From G965262015 sp965262015 (GTDB lineage: Bacteria; Spirochaetota; Leptospiria; Turneriellales; CBDBES01): a stretch of 64,000 bases of DNA. The stretch is from contig OZ253494.1 in the NCBI GenBank assembly GCA_965262015.1, positions 1,674,001 to 1,738,000 on the forward strand, read 5' to 3'. The notes beneath the pieces were generated by a model. It was not told the DNA's origin and did not search any database. It was given only the letters and a program-made list of their open reading frames with translations. How positions within the stretch are numbered: the stretch's first letter is position 1; every line of letters starts with the position of its first letter. Position numbers and translations under genes: made by a program. Positions 8,271 through 17,604 of this stretch are shown here, in pieces.

Positions 8271-8435
8271 TATATTTTAACAACATCGATTTAAGTTATT
8301 TTTTAGGTATGCATGTTAATACCAATATAAAATAATTATACACTGGAAGATACTTAAATATATTGTAAGTTTGCTTTCTTACCAATGATTATAAAGTTTG
8401 ACAAGTAATTCACCAGTTATATCTTTCAAATAAAT

Positions 8436-9689
8436 ATGATACGCAACATACGTGTTTTAATTGTTGGTTCAGAAGTCTTAAATGGCTTTACTGTGGATAC
8501 AAATAGTACATTTTTAATTAAAGAGTTATTTGTTCATGGATATAGGGTTACAGAGGTAAGAAAGGTACATGATAATAAAGAGATTATACTAAAAACTTTG
8601 AATGAGTTATCTACTTCGCAAGATCTTATTATTATGACTGGTGGATTGGGTCCTACAGAAGATGATTTGACAGTAGAATTATTGTGTACATGGCTTAACT
8701 GCGAACCCATATATGACGCTTACGCACAAAAGAGAGCAGAAAAACTCTTTAAGCTAAAAAGAGGTAAGCACATAGATAGTAAACTTGCGTATAGGCAAAC
8801 TCGTATACCAGCAGTAGGTCAACCACTTAAAAATACAATTGGCCTAGCGCCAGGAATATGGTTACCTGATGTCCCATTAATCGCTTTGCCAGGGTTCCCA
8901 GAAGAAATTAAAAGTATATGGCCCCATGCACTAAAAAAAATCCATTCTTGTAAATTAAAAATATATTTTACCCGTACAATTCCTATTTGGGGTATCGGAG
9001 AAACAGATCTATTTTCTCAACTTTTATCGTGCACAGAAATTCAAAGTGGTGTACATGCATTACCTTACGGTTCTACTTTATTTTTGACAGGTAGTAAACA
9101 GTTAGTTAATAAAACCACCAACACCATTAAAAAACAATTCTTACCTTACATTGTTGATAATCCTATCCATGCATTCATTGCTTTCATCATACATAAGAAT
9201 ATTTCATTTGGTATTGTGGAAAGCTGTACAGGTGGACTATTAACGAAATTGGTGACTGACATACCAGGTGTGTCTAAAATTTTTAAAGGCGGTATTATTG
9301 CTTATGCTAACCAGGTCAAAGAACAGGTTATGCGAATCTCTCCGGAGCTCTTATCAAACTATGGTGCAGTAAGTTACGAGGTGGCAACAAGTTTAGCACA
9401 TAATGGTCTTAGTATTTTGGATGTGGATATATGTATTGCAATAACAGGTATCGCTGGCCCAGATAATCAATCCCAAACACTAGAAACTGGAACTGTGTTT
9501 ATCAGTATTGCCGATCGTCAAGTAGCACAAGTATGGACGGGTAAGTTCTATTTTCCTTTTGGACGGGAGCGTTTTAGAAATGCTGTTGCCTATACAACTT
9601 TCTTAGCGTTATATCAAAAATATATTGCCTTATTAAATAAGTGGGAATTTCAAGGTATAGGTAGACATTTTTACAATAAGCGACCATAG
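8436..9689 (+). CDS. cinA: CinA-family protein (MoCF-like domain plus NMN amidase-like domain)
   Basis: 417 residues. The N-terminal half is a molybdopterin-binding-like domain with G-S-E-V-L-N-G, D-T-N-S and M-T-G-G-L-G-P-T-E-D-D. The C-terminal half is the CinA_C/PncC domain with V-E-S-C-T-G-G-L-L and A-I-T-G-I-A-G-P. Family members cleave ADP-ribose/CoA-type pyrophosphates (N-terminal) and deamidate nicotinamide mononucleotide (C-terminal). In this C-terminal domain the segment A-G-P-D-N-Q-S-Q-T-L-E-T-G-T-V matches the usual G-P-x-G-G-x-x-x-K-P-V-G-x-V only loosely, so amidase activity is uncertain. It ends 12 bases before secA. Confidence 0.88.
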   Translation: MIRNIRVLIVGSEVLNGFTVDTNSTFLIKELFVHGYRVTEVRKVHDNKEIILKTLNELSTSQDLIIMTGGLGPTEDDLTVELLCTWLNCEPIYDAYAQKRAEKLFKLKRGKHIDSKLAYRQTRIPAVGQPLKNTIGLAPGIWLPDVPLIALPGFPEEIKSIWPHALKKIHSCKLKIYFTRTIPIWGIGETDLFSQLLSCTEIQSGVHALPYGSTLFLTGSKQLVNKTTNTIKKQFLPYIVDNPIHAFIAFIIHKNISFGIVESCTGGLLTKLVTDIPGVSKIFKGGIIAYANQVKEQVMRISPELLSNYGAVSYEVATSLAHNGLSILDVDICIAITGIAGPDNQSQTLETGTVFISIADRQVAQVWTGKFYFPFGRERFRNAVAYTTFLALYQKYIALLNKWEFQGIGRHFYNKRP

Positions 9690-9701
9690 GAAAATTATAT
9701 A

Positions 9702-12233
9702 ATGATACAGAAAATTTTAACGTTATTCTTTGGTTCTAAATATGAAAGAGATATCAAATCTTTCAAACCAATAGTTAATAAGATTAATGAGATAGAACAA
9801 GAATATATCCCATTGAGTGATGATGCACTAAAAGTAAAAACTAATGAATTTAGAATACGTTTACAAAATGGTGAGAGCCTAGATGATATTTTACCAGAAG
9901 CATTTGCCTGTGTTCGTCTGGCCGCAGAACGTACCCTTGGCCTAAAACATTATGATGTGCAGTTGATGGGTGGGATCGCTTTACACCAAGGTAGGATCGC
10001 CGAGATGAAAACAGGTGAGGGTAAAACCTTAACTTCTACTCTATCCATCTATTTAAATTCCTTAAATGGTAAGGGAGTACATGTGGTAACCGTCAATGAT
10101 TATCTAGCAAAACGTGATGCTGATTGGATGCGTCCTATTTATGATTTCTTGGGTTTATCGGTTGGTTCCATTACGTCTCAAATGCCTCATAATGCTCGAC
10201 AGATGGCATATAGATGTGATGTTATCTATGGAACTAATAATGAATTTGGATTCGATTACTTACGTGATAACACAGTAGAGCATATCTCTTTAAAAGTACA
10301 AGGTCCGCATGCTTATGCCATTGTTGATGAGGTTGATTCTATTCTTATTGATGAAGCTAGGACACCATTGATTATTAGTGGGGCAGTGGAACAAGAAACG
10401 CAAATTTATAATCAGATTAATGGTATTATACCTTCTTTGACAGATAAAGATGATTATGAAATAGATGAAAAATCTAATAATGTTCTCTTGACAGAGTTGG
10501 GTGTTGCTAAAGTAGAAAAACTTCTGAAAGTAGAAAATTTGTATGATCCATCTCATGTTGACCTAGTGCATCATGTACATCAAGCCCTCAAGGCCCATAC
10601 TTTATTTCAAAAGGATGTTGATTATGTGATACAAAGTGGTAATATCATAATCGTAGATGAGTTTACGGGTAGATTGATGGAAGGTAGACGCTATTCTGAT
10701 GGCTTACATCAAGCCATCGAGGCAAAGGAAAGAGTCCCGGTTAAACAAGAAAACCAAACATTAGCTAGTATTACATTCCAAAATTATTTTAGAATGTATG
10801 ATAAATTAGCTGGAATGACAGGTACAGCAGATACCGAAGCAGAAGAATTTAAAAAAATCTATAAACTAGATGTAGTAGTATTACCAACTCATAGGGCAAT
10901 GGCAAGAAATGATTTCCCAGATAAAATTTATCGTACCCAAGCAGAGAAACTAAATGCTATTGTACAAGATATACAAGACTGTAATGCCAAGGGGCAACCT
11001 ATTTTGGTAGGTACCGTTTCCATTGAAAAATCAGAGGCGATATCAAATTTATTGCGTAAGAAACATATACCACATGCTGTTCTTAACGCTAAGCACCACG
11101 ACAAAGAAGCACACATTATTAAAGATGCTGGCTCAAAAGGCAAGGTTACCATCGCAACAAATATGGCAGGCAGAGGTACAGACATTGTTTTAGGCGAGGG
11201 TGTGCTTGATTGTGGGGGGCTGTATATTATAGGTTCAGAACGACATGAATCTCGCCGGATTGATAACCAACTTAGAGGACGTGCTGGTAGGCAGGGAGAT
11301 CCTGGTGCTTCACGTTTTTATCTATCCTTGGAAGATGATTTGATGCGTATATTTGGTTCAGATCGTATGGGTCCAATTATGCAAAAACTTGGTATGAAAG
11401 AAGGGGAATCTATAGAGCATAAGATGGTAAGTGGTGCAATTGAAAGAGCCCAGAAAAGGGTGGAAGGCCATAATTTTGATATCCGTAAGCATTTATTAGA
11501 ATATGATGATGTAATGGACCAGCAAAGAAAATATATTTATAGTATGCGTAATCAAATTCTTACTGAAAAGACCATACATGAAGAGATTCTTGCTTTTTTC
11601 GATGATGTAATTCACAGTAAGCTTGCAGAATTTTTTCCCGCTAAGAATCATGATGCATGGGATTATGGAGGCTTTAGCGTATGGATAGATACTCTTTTGG
11701 GTGTAGATCTTTCTCAACATGGAATTGATAAGAAGAGTATTGAGCAGGGGCAGATAGAGCCTCAATTAAAAGCTATCATGTTAGATAAATACCAAGAGAA
11801 AGAAAAAGCAATAGGAACGGAAAATTTATATCTGCTAGAGAGATTGGTTGCTTTACAGGTGATAGATCAAAAATGGAAAGATCACTTGTATAATATTGAT
11901 CAACTGAGAGAAGGCATATGGACGATGGGATATGCGGAAAAAAATCCACTCGTAGAATATAGATTTCAGTCTTTCTCCCTTTTCGAAGATAGCATTAGTG
12001 TATTCAAGGAAGAATTGATTGAGTACATTTTTAGGGCACAGATACAGGGTAATTTAGAAGAAGCAGTTCCAGTGGAGCAAGAATTTTTAGGAGAGGCAGT
12101 TCATTCTACTCTAGAACAATATGCTGTTCACAATGATCCTAATAGTGCAAAGATAAGAAGGATGCCAAATAGCTCAAATAAAGTTAATGGTGGTAGTTCT
12201 AAACGTAAGAGCAACAGAAGAAAAAGACGGTAG
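9702..12233 (+). CDS. secA: Preprotein translocase ATPase SecA
   Basis: 843 residues. SecA drives unfolded preproteins through SecYEG. Walker A M-K-T-G-E-G-K-T lies at 102-109, and the DEAD-like box V-D-E-V-D-S near 208, followed by D-E-A-R-T-P-L-I-I-S-G. The helicase motif T-N-M-A-G-R-G-T-D-I and the R-G-R-A-G-R-Q-G-D-P-G motif are intact. The C-terminus is basic (K-R-K-S-N-R-R-K-R-R) and lacks the zinc-binding Cys cluster many SecA proteins use to hold SecB. It is convergent with gltA, with ten bases between the stops. SecG lies 10.6 kb downstream. Confidence 0.98.
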   Translation: MIQKILTLFFGSKYERDIKSFKPIVNKINEIEQEYIPLSDDALKVKTNEFRIRLQNGESLDDILPEAFACVRLAAERTLGLKHYDVQLMGGIALHQGRIAEMKTGEGKTLTSTLSIYLNSLNGKGVHVVTVNDYLAKRDADWMRPIYDFLGLSVGSITSQMPHNARQMAYRCDVIYGTNNEFGFDYLRDNTVEHISLKVQGPHAYAIVDEVDSILIDEARTPLIISGAVEQETQIYNQINGIIPSLTDKDDYEIDEKSNNVLLTELGVAKVEKLLKVENLYDPSHVDLVHHVHQALKAHTLFQKDVDYVIQSGNIIIVDEFTGRLMEGRRYSDGLHQAIEAKERVPVKQENQTLASITFQNYFRMYDKLAGMTGTADTEAEEFKKIYKLDVVVLPTHRAMARNDFPDKIYRTQAEKLNAIVQDIQDCNAKGQPILVGTVSIEKSEAISNLLRKKHIPHAVLNAKHHDKEAHIIKDAGSKGKVTIATNMAGRGTDIVLGEGVLDCGGLYIIGSERHESRRIDNQLRGRAGRQGDPGASRFYLSLEDDLMRIFGSDRMGPIMQKLGMKEGESIEHKMVSGAIERAQKRVEGHNFDIRKHLLEYDDVMDQQRKYIYSMRNQILTEKTIHEEILAFFDDVIHSKLAEFFPAKNHDAWDYGGFSVWIDTLLGVDLSQHGIDKKSIEQGQIEPQLKAIMLDKYQEKEKAIGTENLYLLERLVALQVIDQKWKDHLYNIDQLREGIWTMGYAEKNPLVEYRFQSFSLFEDSISVFKEELIEYIFRAQIQGNLEEAVPVEQEFLGEAVHSTLEQYAVHNDPNSAKIRRMPNSSNKVNGGSSKRKSNRRKRR

Positions 12234-12243
12234 ATTACCCACT

Positions 12244-13362
12244 TTATCTTGCTTCAATAGGGGTGTAAGTGATGCCTGTTTTACCCGTATAGTTCTGTTT
12301 AGGGTATACTAAGCGGTTGTCTGAATATTGTTCTAGGATGTGTGCAATCCAACCTGCACATCGTCCGATAGAAAAAATGGATGTAAATAAATCAATTGGG
12401 ATCCCTAATGCATAAAAAATCATACCCGTGTAAAAATCAATATTAGGTGTTATATTAAATTTTTGTTTCATATATTCCTCTATCGCAGAACCGACCTCAT
12501 AATAGTGTTGACAGTTTCGTGCATTACAAACCTGCTCACATATATCTTTAAGTAGTTTAGCCCGAGGATCACCCTTTTTGTAAACTCTATGGCCAAATCC
12601 CATTACTTTGTTACCTTTTGCAATATGTGCTTCAATCCATTCTGGTACATGCTTAGGACTATCAATATTCATAATCATTTCCATCGCTTCTTGGTTAGCT
12701 CCTCGATGTAAATAACCTTTCAAAGCATTAATGCCACTAATGATAGCCGAGTACATATCTGCTACTGTCCCCGTTGTGATACGTACAGCTAAAGTAGATG
12801 CATTTAGAGAGTGATCGGCATATAAGATTAAGCATTTCTCCAAAGCATCAATTTCATATTTTTCAGCTACCTGACCTCTCAACAGATATAAGCAATTGCC
12901 AACAAAGGTTAACTCTGGTTTAGGCTCACAAACATCTTTTGCTTTACGGTGTCTTTCAAAAGAGCTTATTAAAATTGGCATTTTAGAAAAGATACGTAGA
13001 GCAATAGATTTCAGGGTCCTGTCAGAGAATTTATCAATCTCAGGGTCATATAAAGCTAACGTAGATACTAAATAACAAAGAGCATTTTGTGGGTGTACCC
13101 CTCTAGGCATGCTATGTAGTCGATCCTGTATGTTTTGTAGAAATGACATATTGTCTTGTATATGGTATATAAAATTTTTTAATTCTTCTACCCCCGGTAA
13201 ACGACCATACCACAGTAGATAAACCACTTCTTCAAAGTTAGCTTTTTCAAATAACTCTACAATGGGAATACCACGATAAGATAAATTATCTTCTTGAACT
13301 AAGGTGATTGATGAGGAGATGCTTAGTGTTTCTTCTAAGCCACTATAATGATCAGTAGACAT
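12244..13362 (-). CDS. gltA: Citrate synthase
   Basis: 372 residues. It condenses acetyl-CoA and oxaloacetate to citrate. Active-site motifs are visible: D-H-S-L-N-A-S-T, L-H-R-G-A-N-Q-E-A, G-F-G-H-R-V-Y-K-K-G-D-P-R-A, N-I-D-F-Y-T-G and R-C-A-G-W-I-A-H. The length fits the short citrate synthase type that also includes 2-methylcitrate synthases, and sequence alone does not separate the two. The G-A-N rather than G-P-x-H-G-G-A-N loop is typical of this branch. Divergent from trxB with about 130 bases between starts. Confidence 0.95.
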   Translation of the reverse strand: MSTDHYSGLEETLSISSSITLVQEDNLSYRGIPIVELFEKANFEEVVYLLWYGRLPGVEELKNFIYHIQDNMSFLQNIQDRLHSMPRGVHPQNALCYLVSTLALYDPEIDKFSDRTLKSIALRIFSKMPILISSFERHRKAKDVCEPKPELTFVGNCLYLLRGQVAEKYEIDALEKCLILYADHSLNASTLAVRITTGTVADMYSAIISGINALKGYLHRGANQEAMEMIMNIDSPKHVPEWIEAHIAKGNKVMGFGHRVYKKGDPRAKLLKDICEQVCNARNCQHYYEVGSAIEEYMKQKFNITPNIDFYTGMIFYALGIPIDLFTSIFSIGRCAGWIAHILEQYSDNRLVYPKQNYTGKTGITYTPIEAR

Positions 13363-13491
13363 ACTCTACACCACATATACAAATACCGATAAGCAATAAA
13401 TAAATTTTTTTATACTGTAAAGGTTTCTATAAGCATTTATGATTGCATTCATATACCATAATACTTTACATGACGATTAAGGAGTATTTCT

Positions 13492-14418
13492 ATGCATGAT
13501 GTAATTATTATTGGGTCTGGTCCAGCAGGATACACGGCTGCCTTATACGCAAGTAGAGCTAACCTTGATACGTTAGTTTTCGAAGGGATAGATAGAGGTG
13601 GTCAGTTAATGATTACTTCTGAGGTAGAAAATTATCCTGGCTTTCCCAAGGGAATACACGGCCCCGAGTTGATGGAATTATTTCGTGAACAGGCTGGTCG
13701 ATTTGGTACTACGCTTAAAAGTAGTTTAGTTAATGAAGTGTCCTTTAAAAATAGTAATCCTTTTAAAGTATATGCAGAAGATAAATGGTGGGAGGCCAAG
13801 ACCGCTATTATTGCGACTGGTGCTACCGCTCGCTTTCTAGATATTCCATCAGAAGCAAAGTTTAAGGGCAAGGGTGTATCAGCATGTGCGACCTGTGATG
13901 GTTTCTTCTTTAAAGAGAAAGATGTGTTGGTGGTTGGTGGTGGTGATAGTGCCATGGAAGAAGCATTATTTTTGACAAAGTTTGCTTCTAAGGTGACCAT
14001 TCTACATCGTCGTGATGTCTTCAGAGCAAGTAAAATTATGTTTGAACGAGCTAAATCACATGAAAAAATCGAAATTATGTCTCATAAAACAATCCAGGAG
14101 ATTTATGGTGATGAAGGTACTGGCATGGTTAAAGGTGCCAAGGTGCTAGATACACGTACAAGTGAGGTTACTGATATGGTAACCCAAGGTATCTTTGTTG
14201 CAGTAGGTCATGTTCCCAACACTTCTCTCTTTCGTGACCAGATAACTCTTGAGAAAAATGGATATATCAAGACTAAGCCTGACAAAACAGCTACAAATAT
14301 CCCCGGCGTATTTGCTGCTGGTGATGTGCAAGATTCCTATTACAGACAAGCAGTTACAGCTGCTGGTTCTGGTTGTGCAGCTGCGATAGAAGCGGAACGC
14401 TATTTAGAAAGCCTATAA
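13492..14418 (+). CDS. trxB: Thioredoxin reductase
   Basis: 308 residues, the standard length. NADPH-dependent FAD enzyme that reduces thioredoxin. FAD site G-S-G-P-A-G-Y-T-A near the start, redox pair C-A-T-C-D-G at 132-135, NADPH site V-G-G-G-D-S-A-M-E-E, and the final FAD motif A-A-G-D-V-Q-D. A strong Shine-Dalgarno (AAGGAG) stands eight bases before the ATG. Five bases separate it from the phosphomannomutase-family gene, so the two are probably cotranscribed. Confidence 0.97.
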   Translation: MHDVIIIGSGPAGYTAALYASRANLDTLVFEGIDRGGQLMITSEVENYPGFPKGIHGPELMELFREQAGRFGTTLKSSLVNEVSFKNSNPFKVYAEDKWWEAKTAIIATGATARFLDIPSEAKFKGKGVSACATCDGFFFKEKDVLVVGGGDSAMEEALFLTKFASKVTILHRRDVFRASKIMFERAKSHEKIEIMSHKTIQEIYGDEGTGMVKGAKVLDTRTSEVTDMVTQGIFVAVGHVPNTSLFRDQITLEKNGYIKTKPDKTATNIPGVFAAGDVQDSYYRQAVTAAGSGCAAAIEAERYLESL

Positions 14419-14423
14419 CTACG

Positions 14424-15767
14424 ATGTTGGATAGTTCACGAACATTCAAGTGTTCTGTATCGGGTGTCAGGGGTATTTTTGGTGTAGATATTCATCCATC
14501 TAATATTACTGTTTTTATTCGTGCCTTTCATCATGTCATACCTAGTGGCTCTATTGCTGTAGCTCGTGACTCACGATGTACGGGACCTGCGATAGGTAAT
14601 ATTGTGATTGGTGTTTTAATGGCTCTTGGAAGAGAAGTGTGTGATGCTGGTATTATTCCAACACCCACCTTAAAAGCTTTTGTTAATGCTAAAAATTTAG
14701 CAGGTGGAATTATGATCTCGGCTAGCCATAACCCAATCAATTTTACAGCATTCAAATTTATTAAAGAGCAAGGCCATTTTTTTTCTGAGGATGATAACCA
14801 ACGTTGGGTTGACCACGTTAATCGGACGGATCTAGGTTGGGGTAATTATGAACAACAAGGGAATGTTTTAGATGTTCATGAAGAGGCTAAAAAGATTCAT
14901 ATACAAGATATTATACAAAAACGATACGCTGTGTCGCCTATACAACTAACGGGAAAGGTTGCGATAGATGCCATGGGGGGAGCAGGAACATATATCATAC
15001 CAGAGCTATTAGATAGCCTAGATATATCTTATATCTCCATGTATAATGAATTTTATGATAAATTTCCTCGTATGCCTGAACCTATACCCTCTAATTTATC
15101 TGAATTTTGTAAATTTGTCCAGGATAACCAATGTGTTATTGGCTTGGCTTATGATCCAGATGCAGATCGAATGAGTGTTGTAAGTAATGAAGGTAAAGCC
15201 ATAGGAGAAGAGTGGACATTATCTTTGTCTCTTTATCAGATTCTTAAATATAGAGAAGGGGATGTTGTTGCTAACTTGTCTAGTTCATGGATTAATCGTT
15301 GGATTGCAGAAAAATATGATAAAAAATTACATCAGACAAAAGTGGGTGAGGCACATGTATTGGATACGATGCAACAAAAAGGTGCCGTTTTTGGGGGTGA
15401 GGGGAATGGAGGAGTAATTGATCCATCTTCTCTTTCTCTTGGTAGAGATTCTTTATTAGCAACCGTATGTATTTTATCTTGTCTGCAAGAAGCGAATATG
15501 GACTTGGAAGCACTTATGGAACAGTTTCCTAAGACTTATTTTGATAAAAGATCATTCTCTCGGGAAGAGATTTCTATAGAAAATTTGAAACTTAACTTCA
15601 ATAAGCTATACCCAGATTGTGTTATTGATGAGAGAGATGGCTTATATATGGCTACGACCAGTGGACTACCATGGTTACATGTACGCCACTCTAATACAGA
15701 GCCAGTAGTGCGTTATTTTGCTGAAGCAAAAAATGATAGAATACTAAAATCATTATTTACTTTATAG
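14424..15767 (+). CDS. Phosphomannomutase/phosphoglucomutase family enzyme
   Basis: 447 residues from the ATG at 14424; an in-frame upstream start at 14373 would overlap trxB and adds no family sequence. It interconverts hexose-1- and hexose-6-phosphates for envelope sugar synthesis. Phosphoserine loop I-S-A-S-H-N-P with Ser at 101, metal loop D-P-D-A-D-R-M, sugar loop G-E-G-N-G-G-V, and phosphate-binding R-H-S-N-T-E-P near the C-terminus. The S-N-T-E-P form favours phosphomannomutase/phosphoglucomutase over GlmM (usually S-G-T-E-P), but substrate cannot be fixed from sequence. Followed after about 40 bases by gspD. Confidence 0.9.
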   Translation: MLDSSRTFKCSVSGVRGIFGVDIHPSNITVFIRAFHHVIPSGSIAVARDSRCTGPAIGNIVIGVLMALGREVCDAGIIPTPTLKAFVNAKNLAGGIMISASHNPINFTAFKFIKEQGHFFSEDDNQRWVDHVNRTDLGWGNYEQQGNVLDVHEEAKKIHIQDIIQKRYAVSPIQLTGKVAIDAMGGAGTYIIPELLDSLDISYISMYNEFYDKFPRMPEPIPSNLSEFCKFVQDNQCVIGLAYDPDADRMSVVSNEGKAIGEEWTLSLSLYQILKYREGDVVANLSSSWINRWIAEKYDKKLHQTKVGEAHVLDTMQQKGAVFGGEGNGGVIDPSSLSLGRDSLLATVCILSCLQEANMDLEALMEQFPKTYFDKRSFSREEISIENLKLNFNKLYPDCVIDERDGLYMATTSGLPWLHVRHSNTEPVVRYFAEAKNDRILKSLFTL

Positions 15768-15809
15768 GTCTAGGTTCTATATGCATAGCATACATACTTG
15801 ATCAACTAT

Positions 15810-17564
15810 ATGAAAAAGATATCTTTATCGCACAGTACCTGTGTTTTTACCCTAATTACCATGTTGGTCTTTGTTTCTCTTAGTGGACAAGAGAAGAGAG
15901 CCCCCAAGAAAAGATCCAAAGCAAAAGCTATTTCTATTAAAAAAGAAAAAACATTTCGTGTAGATTTTCGTGAAAAAGATATCCATGATTTTTTAAAAGC
16001 TATGAGTGCTATTATTGGTAAAAATATTATAGCGGATGAAAAAGTTCGAGGTAAGATTACTGTGATCTCGCCTGAAAGGATACCTGTTGCCCAGGCCTTG
16101 TCCTATTTGACTAGTGTTCTTGCTGTTAAGGGCCTAGGTGTGGTAATATCAGATAAATTGTTGCGTGTTATTACCCTAAAAGATGCGGTTGCAAAAGGCA
16201 GTATTATACATATTGGAAAGAAAAATTTACCAAAAGATGTACTTCGAGCAGATGGCCCGGTAACAGCAATTCTTCACCTGGATTATATTGACCCTATACG
16301 ACTTTCTGGTGTTCTAAAGCGAGTTACAAATACACAAACAGAGATTGTTGATTACAAAGAGATTGGTCATCTGATTCTTACGGGGGGAGCACTAGAGGTA
16401 GATCGTCTGATTAAAATTATTATTGAGGTAGATAAACCACTAGAGATAGAAGAAGAGGAAGAAGAAGCCCTTCCTCATGGTCAAATACATATAATTAGGC
16501 TGAATAATATGGAGGCAGATAAGGTTGCCGCCACACTAAATCAAATTCGTTTGAGTGATACCATCTTTTCATCAAAATCTGGCCAAGTTAAAAAATCTAC
16601 AAATACAAAAAGTACTAGGAAGCAAGGGGAAAAGATTCACGTTATTCCACATGTAGAATCTAATAGCCTTATATATGTAGGAACACAAGAAGAATGGAAA
16701 GTTGTTAAAAGTCTAATCAGAAGTATTGACATTACTCGTGAGCAGGTTTTGCTAGAAGTTTTTATTGCTGAAGTTCAAGAGGGTGATTTGAATGATTTTG
16801 GTATTGACTGGCGTTTTCAAAATGGTGGAATTGGGCAGTTTGGTAGTGGTACCGCTGGTGCTGCTGTGGCATCTTCCTTGGCAGCGAATCCAGGCCAAGG
16901 TGTAGCAACTGCTTTAAGTAATGGTTTAAATACAATATTGGGTTTATCTCTTGGTGTAATTATTGATCAACAGGCAAAGGTATTGGCTTTGTTCAATGCA
17001 AATATTAACAAAGAGAATTTTGTTATATTGTCTGCACCCAAGATCCTTACCCTGAATAACCAAGAGGCTGAAATTAATGTTGGTGAAGATTATCCTGTAC
17101 GTTTAGGCTCTAGGACATCTGGTGCTACTGATGCAACCATAGAAACCTTTGATTATAGACCTATAGGTGTGAACATTAAGTTTACTCCCCAAATTAATAG
17201 TGCTAAAGAAGTTACTATTAAACTTTATCAAGAAGTAAAATCTGTTGTAAATACAGATGATGTAACAGTTAATCCACGTTTTACTAAGCGTGATATTAGA
17301 ACTACAATCAAGGTAAAAAATAAACAAACTATTGTTTTAGGAGGCCTTATCTCAACCCGGCGAACTGAAACATCAAGAGAAATTCCTATTCTGGCTGATA
17401 TTCCATTACTTGGTTTTTTATTTAGACGGAGGACAACAAACTTAGTCAGAAGTAACTTACTTGTATTTATTACACCCCATATTTTAACCAACTCTCGGAT
17501 TGCCGATCAAGTAACGGAGCAATTACGACAGGAACAATTAAAAGTATTGAGAGGTACCAAATAA
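15810..17564 (+). CDS. gspD: Type II secretion secretin GspD
   Basis: 584 residues from the ATG at 15810 (a TTG at 15798 is possible; neither has a clear ribosome site). It forms the outer-membrane channel of type II secretion. A signal peptide (M-K-K-I-S-L then a hydrophobic core ending S-L-S-G-Q) is followed by N-domains (K-D-I-H-D-F-L-K-A-M-S; A-L-S-Y-L-T-S-V-L), then the secretin domain with V-L-L-E-V-F-I-A-E-V, G-L-S-L-G-V-I, V-G-E-D-Y-P-V and the end V-V-L-G-G-L-I-S, P-I-L-A-D-I-P-L-L-G-F-L-F. It is shorter than many GspD proteins, with few N-domains. First gene of gspD-gspE-gspF; no gspC is seen upstream. Confidence 0.95.
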   Translation: MKKISLSHSTCVFTLITMLVFVSLSGQEKRAPKKRSKAKAISIKKEKTFRVDFREKDIHDFLKAMSAIIGKNIIADEKVRGKITVISPERIPVAQALSYLTSVLAVKGLGVVISDKLLRVITLKDAVAKGSIIHIGKKNLPKDVLRADGPVTAILHLDYIDPIRLSGVLKRVTNTQTEIVDYKEIGHLILTGGALEVDRLIKIIIEVDKPLEIEEEEEEALPHGQIHIIRLNNMEADKVAATLNQIRLSDTIFSSKSGQVKKSTNTKSTRKQGEKIHVIPHVESNSLIYVGTQEEWKVVKSLIRSIDITREQVLLEVFIAEVQEGDLNDFGIDWRFQNGGIGQFGSGTAGAAVASSLAANPGQGVATALSNGLNTILGLSLGVIIDQQAKVLALFNANINKENFVILSAPKILTLNNQEAEINVGEDYPVRLGSRTSGATDATIETFDYRPIGVNIKFTPQINSAKEVTIKLYQEVKSVVNTDDVTVNPRFTKRDIRTTIKVKNKQTIVLGGLISTRRTETSREIPILADIPLLGFLFRRRTTNLVRSNLLVFITPHILTNSRIADQVTEQLRQEQLKVLRGTK

Positions 17565-17604
17565 TAATAGTCACGGCTTGCTAAAGTATAGCTGAGGACA
17601 GGTT

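Noticed and set aside
14373..14423. Upstream start of the phosphomannomutase-family gene
   Set aside because: It lies inside trxB and adds 17 residues unrelated to the family; the ATG at 14424 gives the normal N-terminus.
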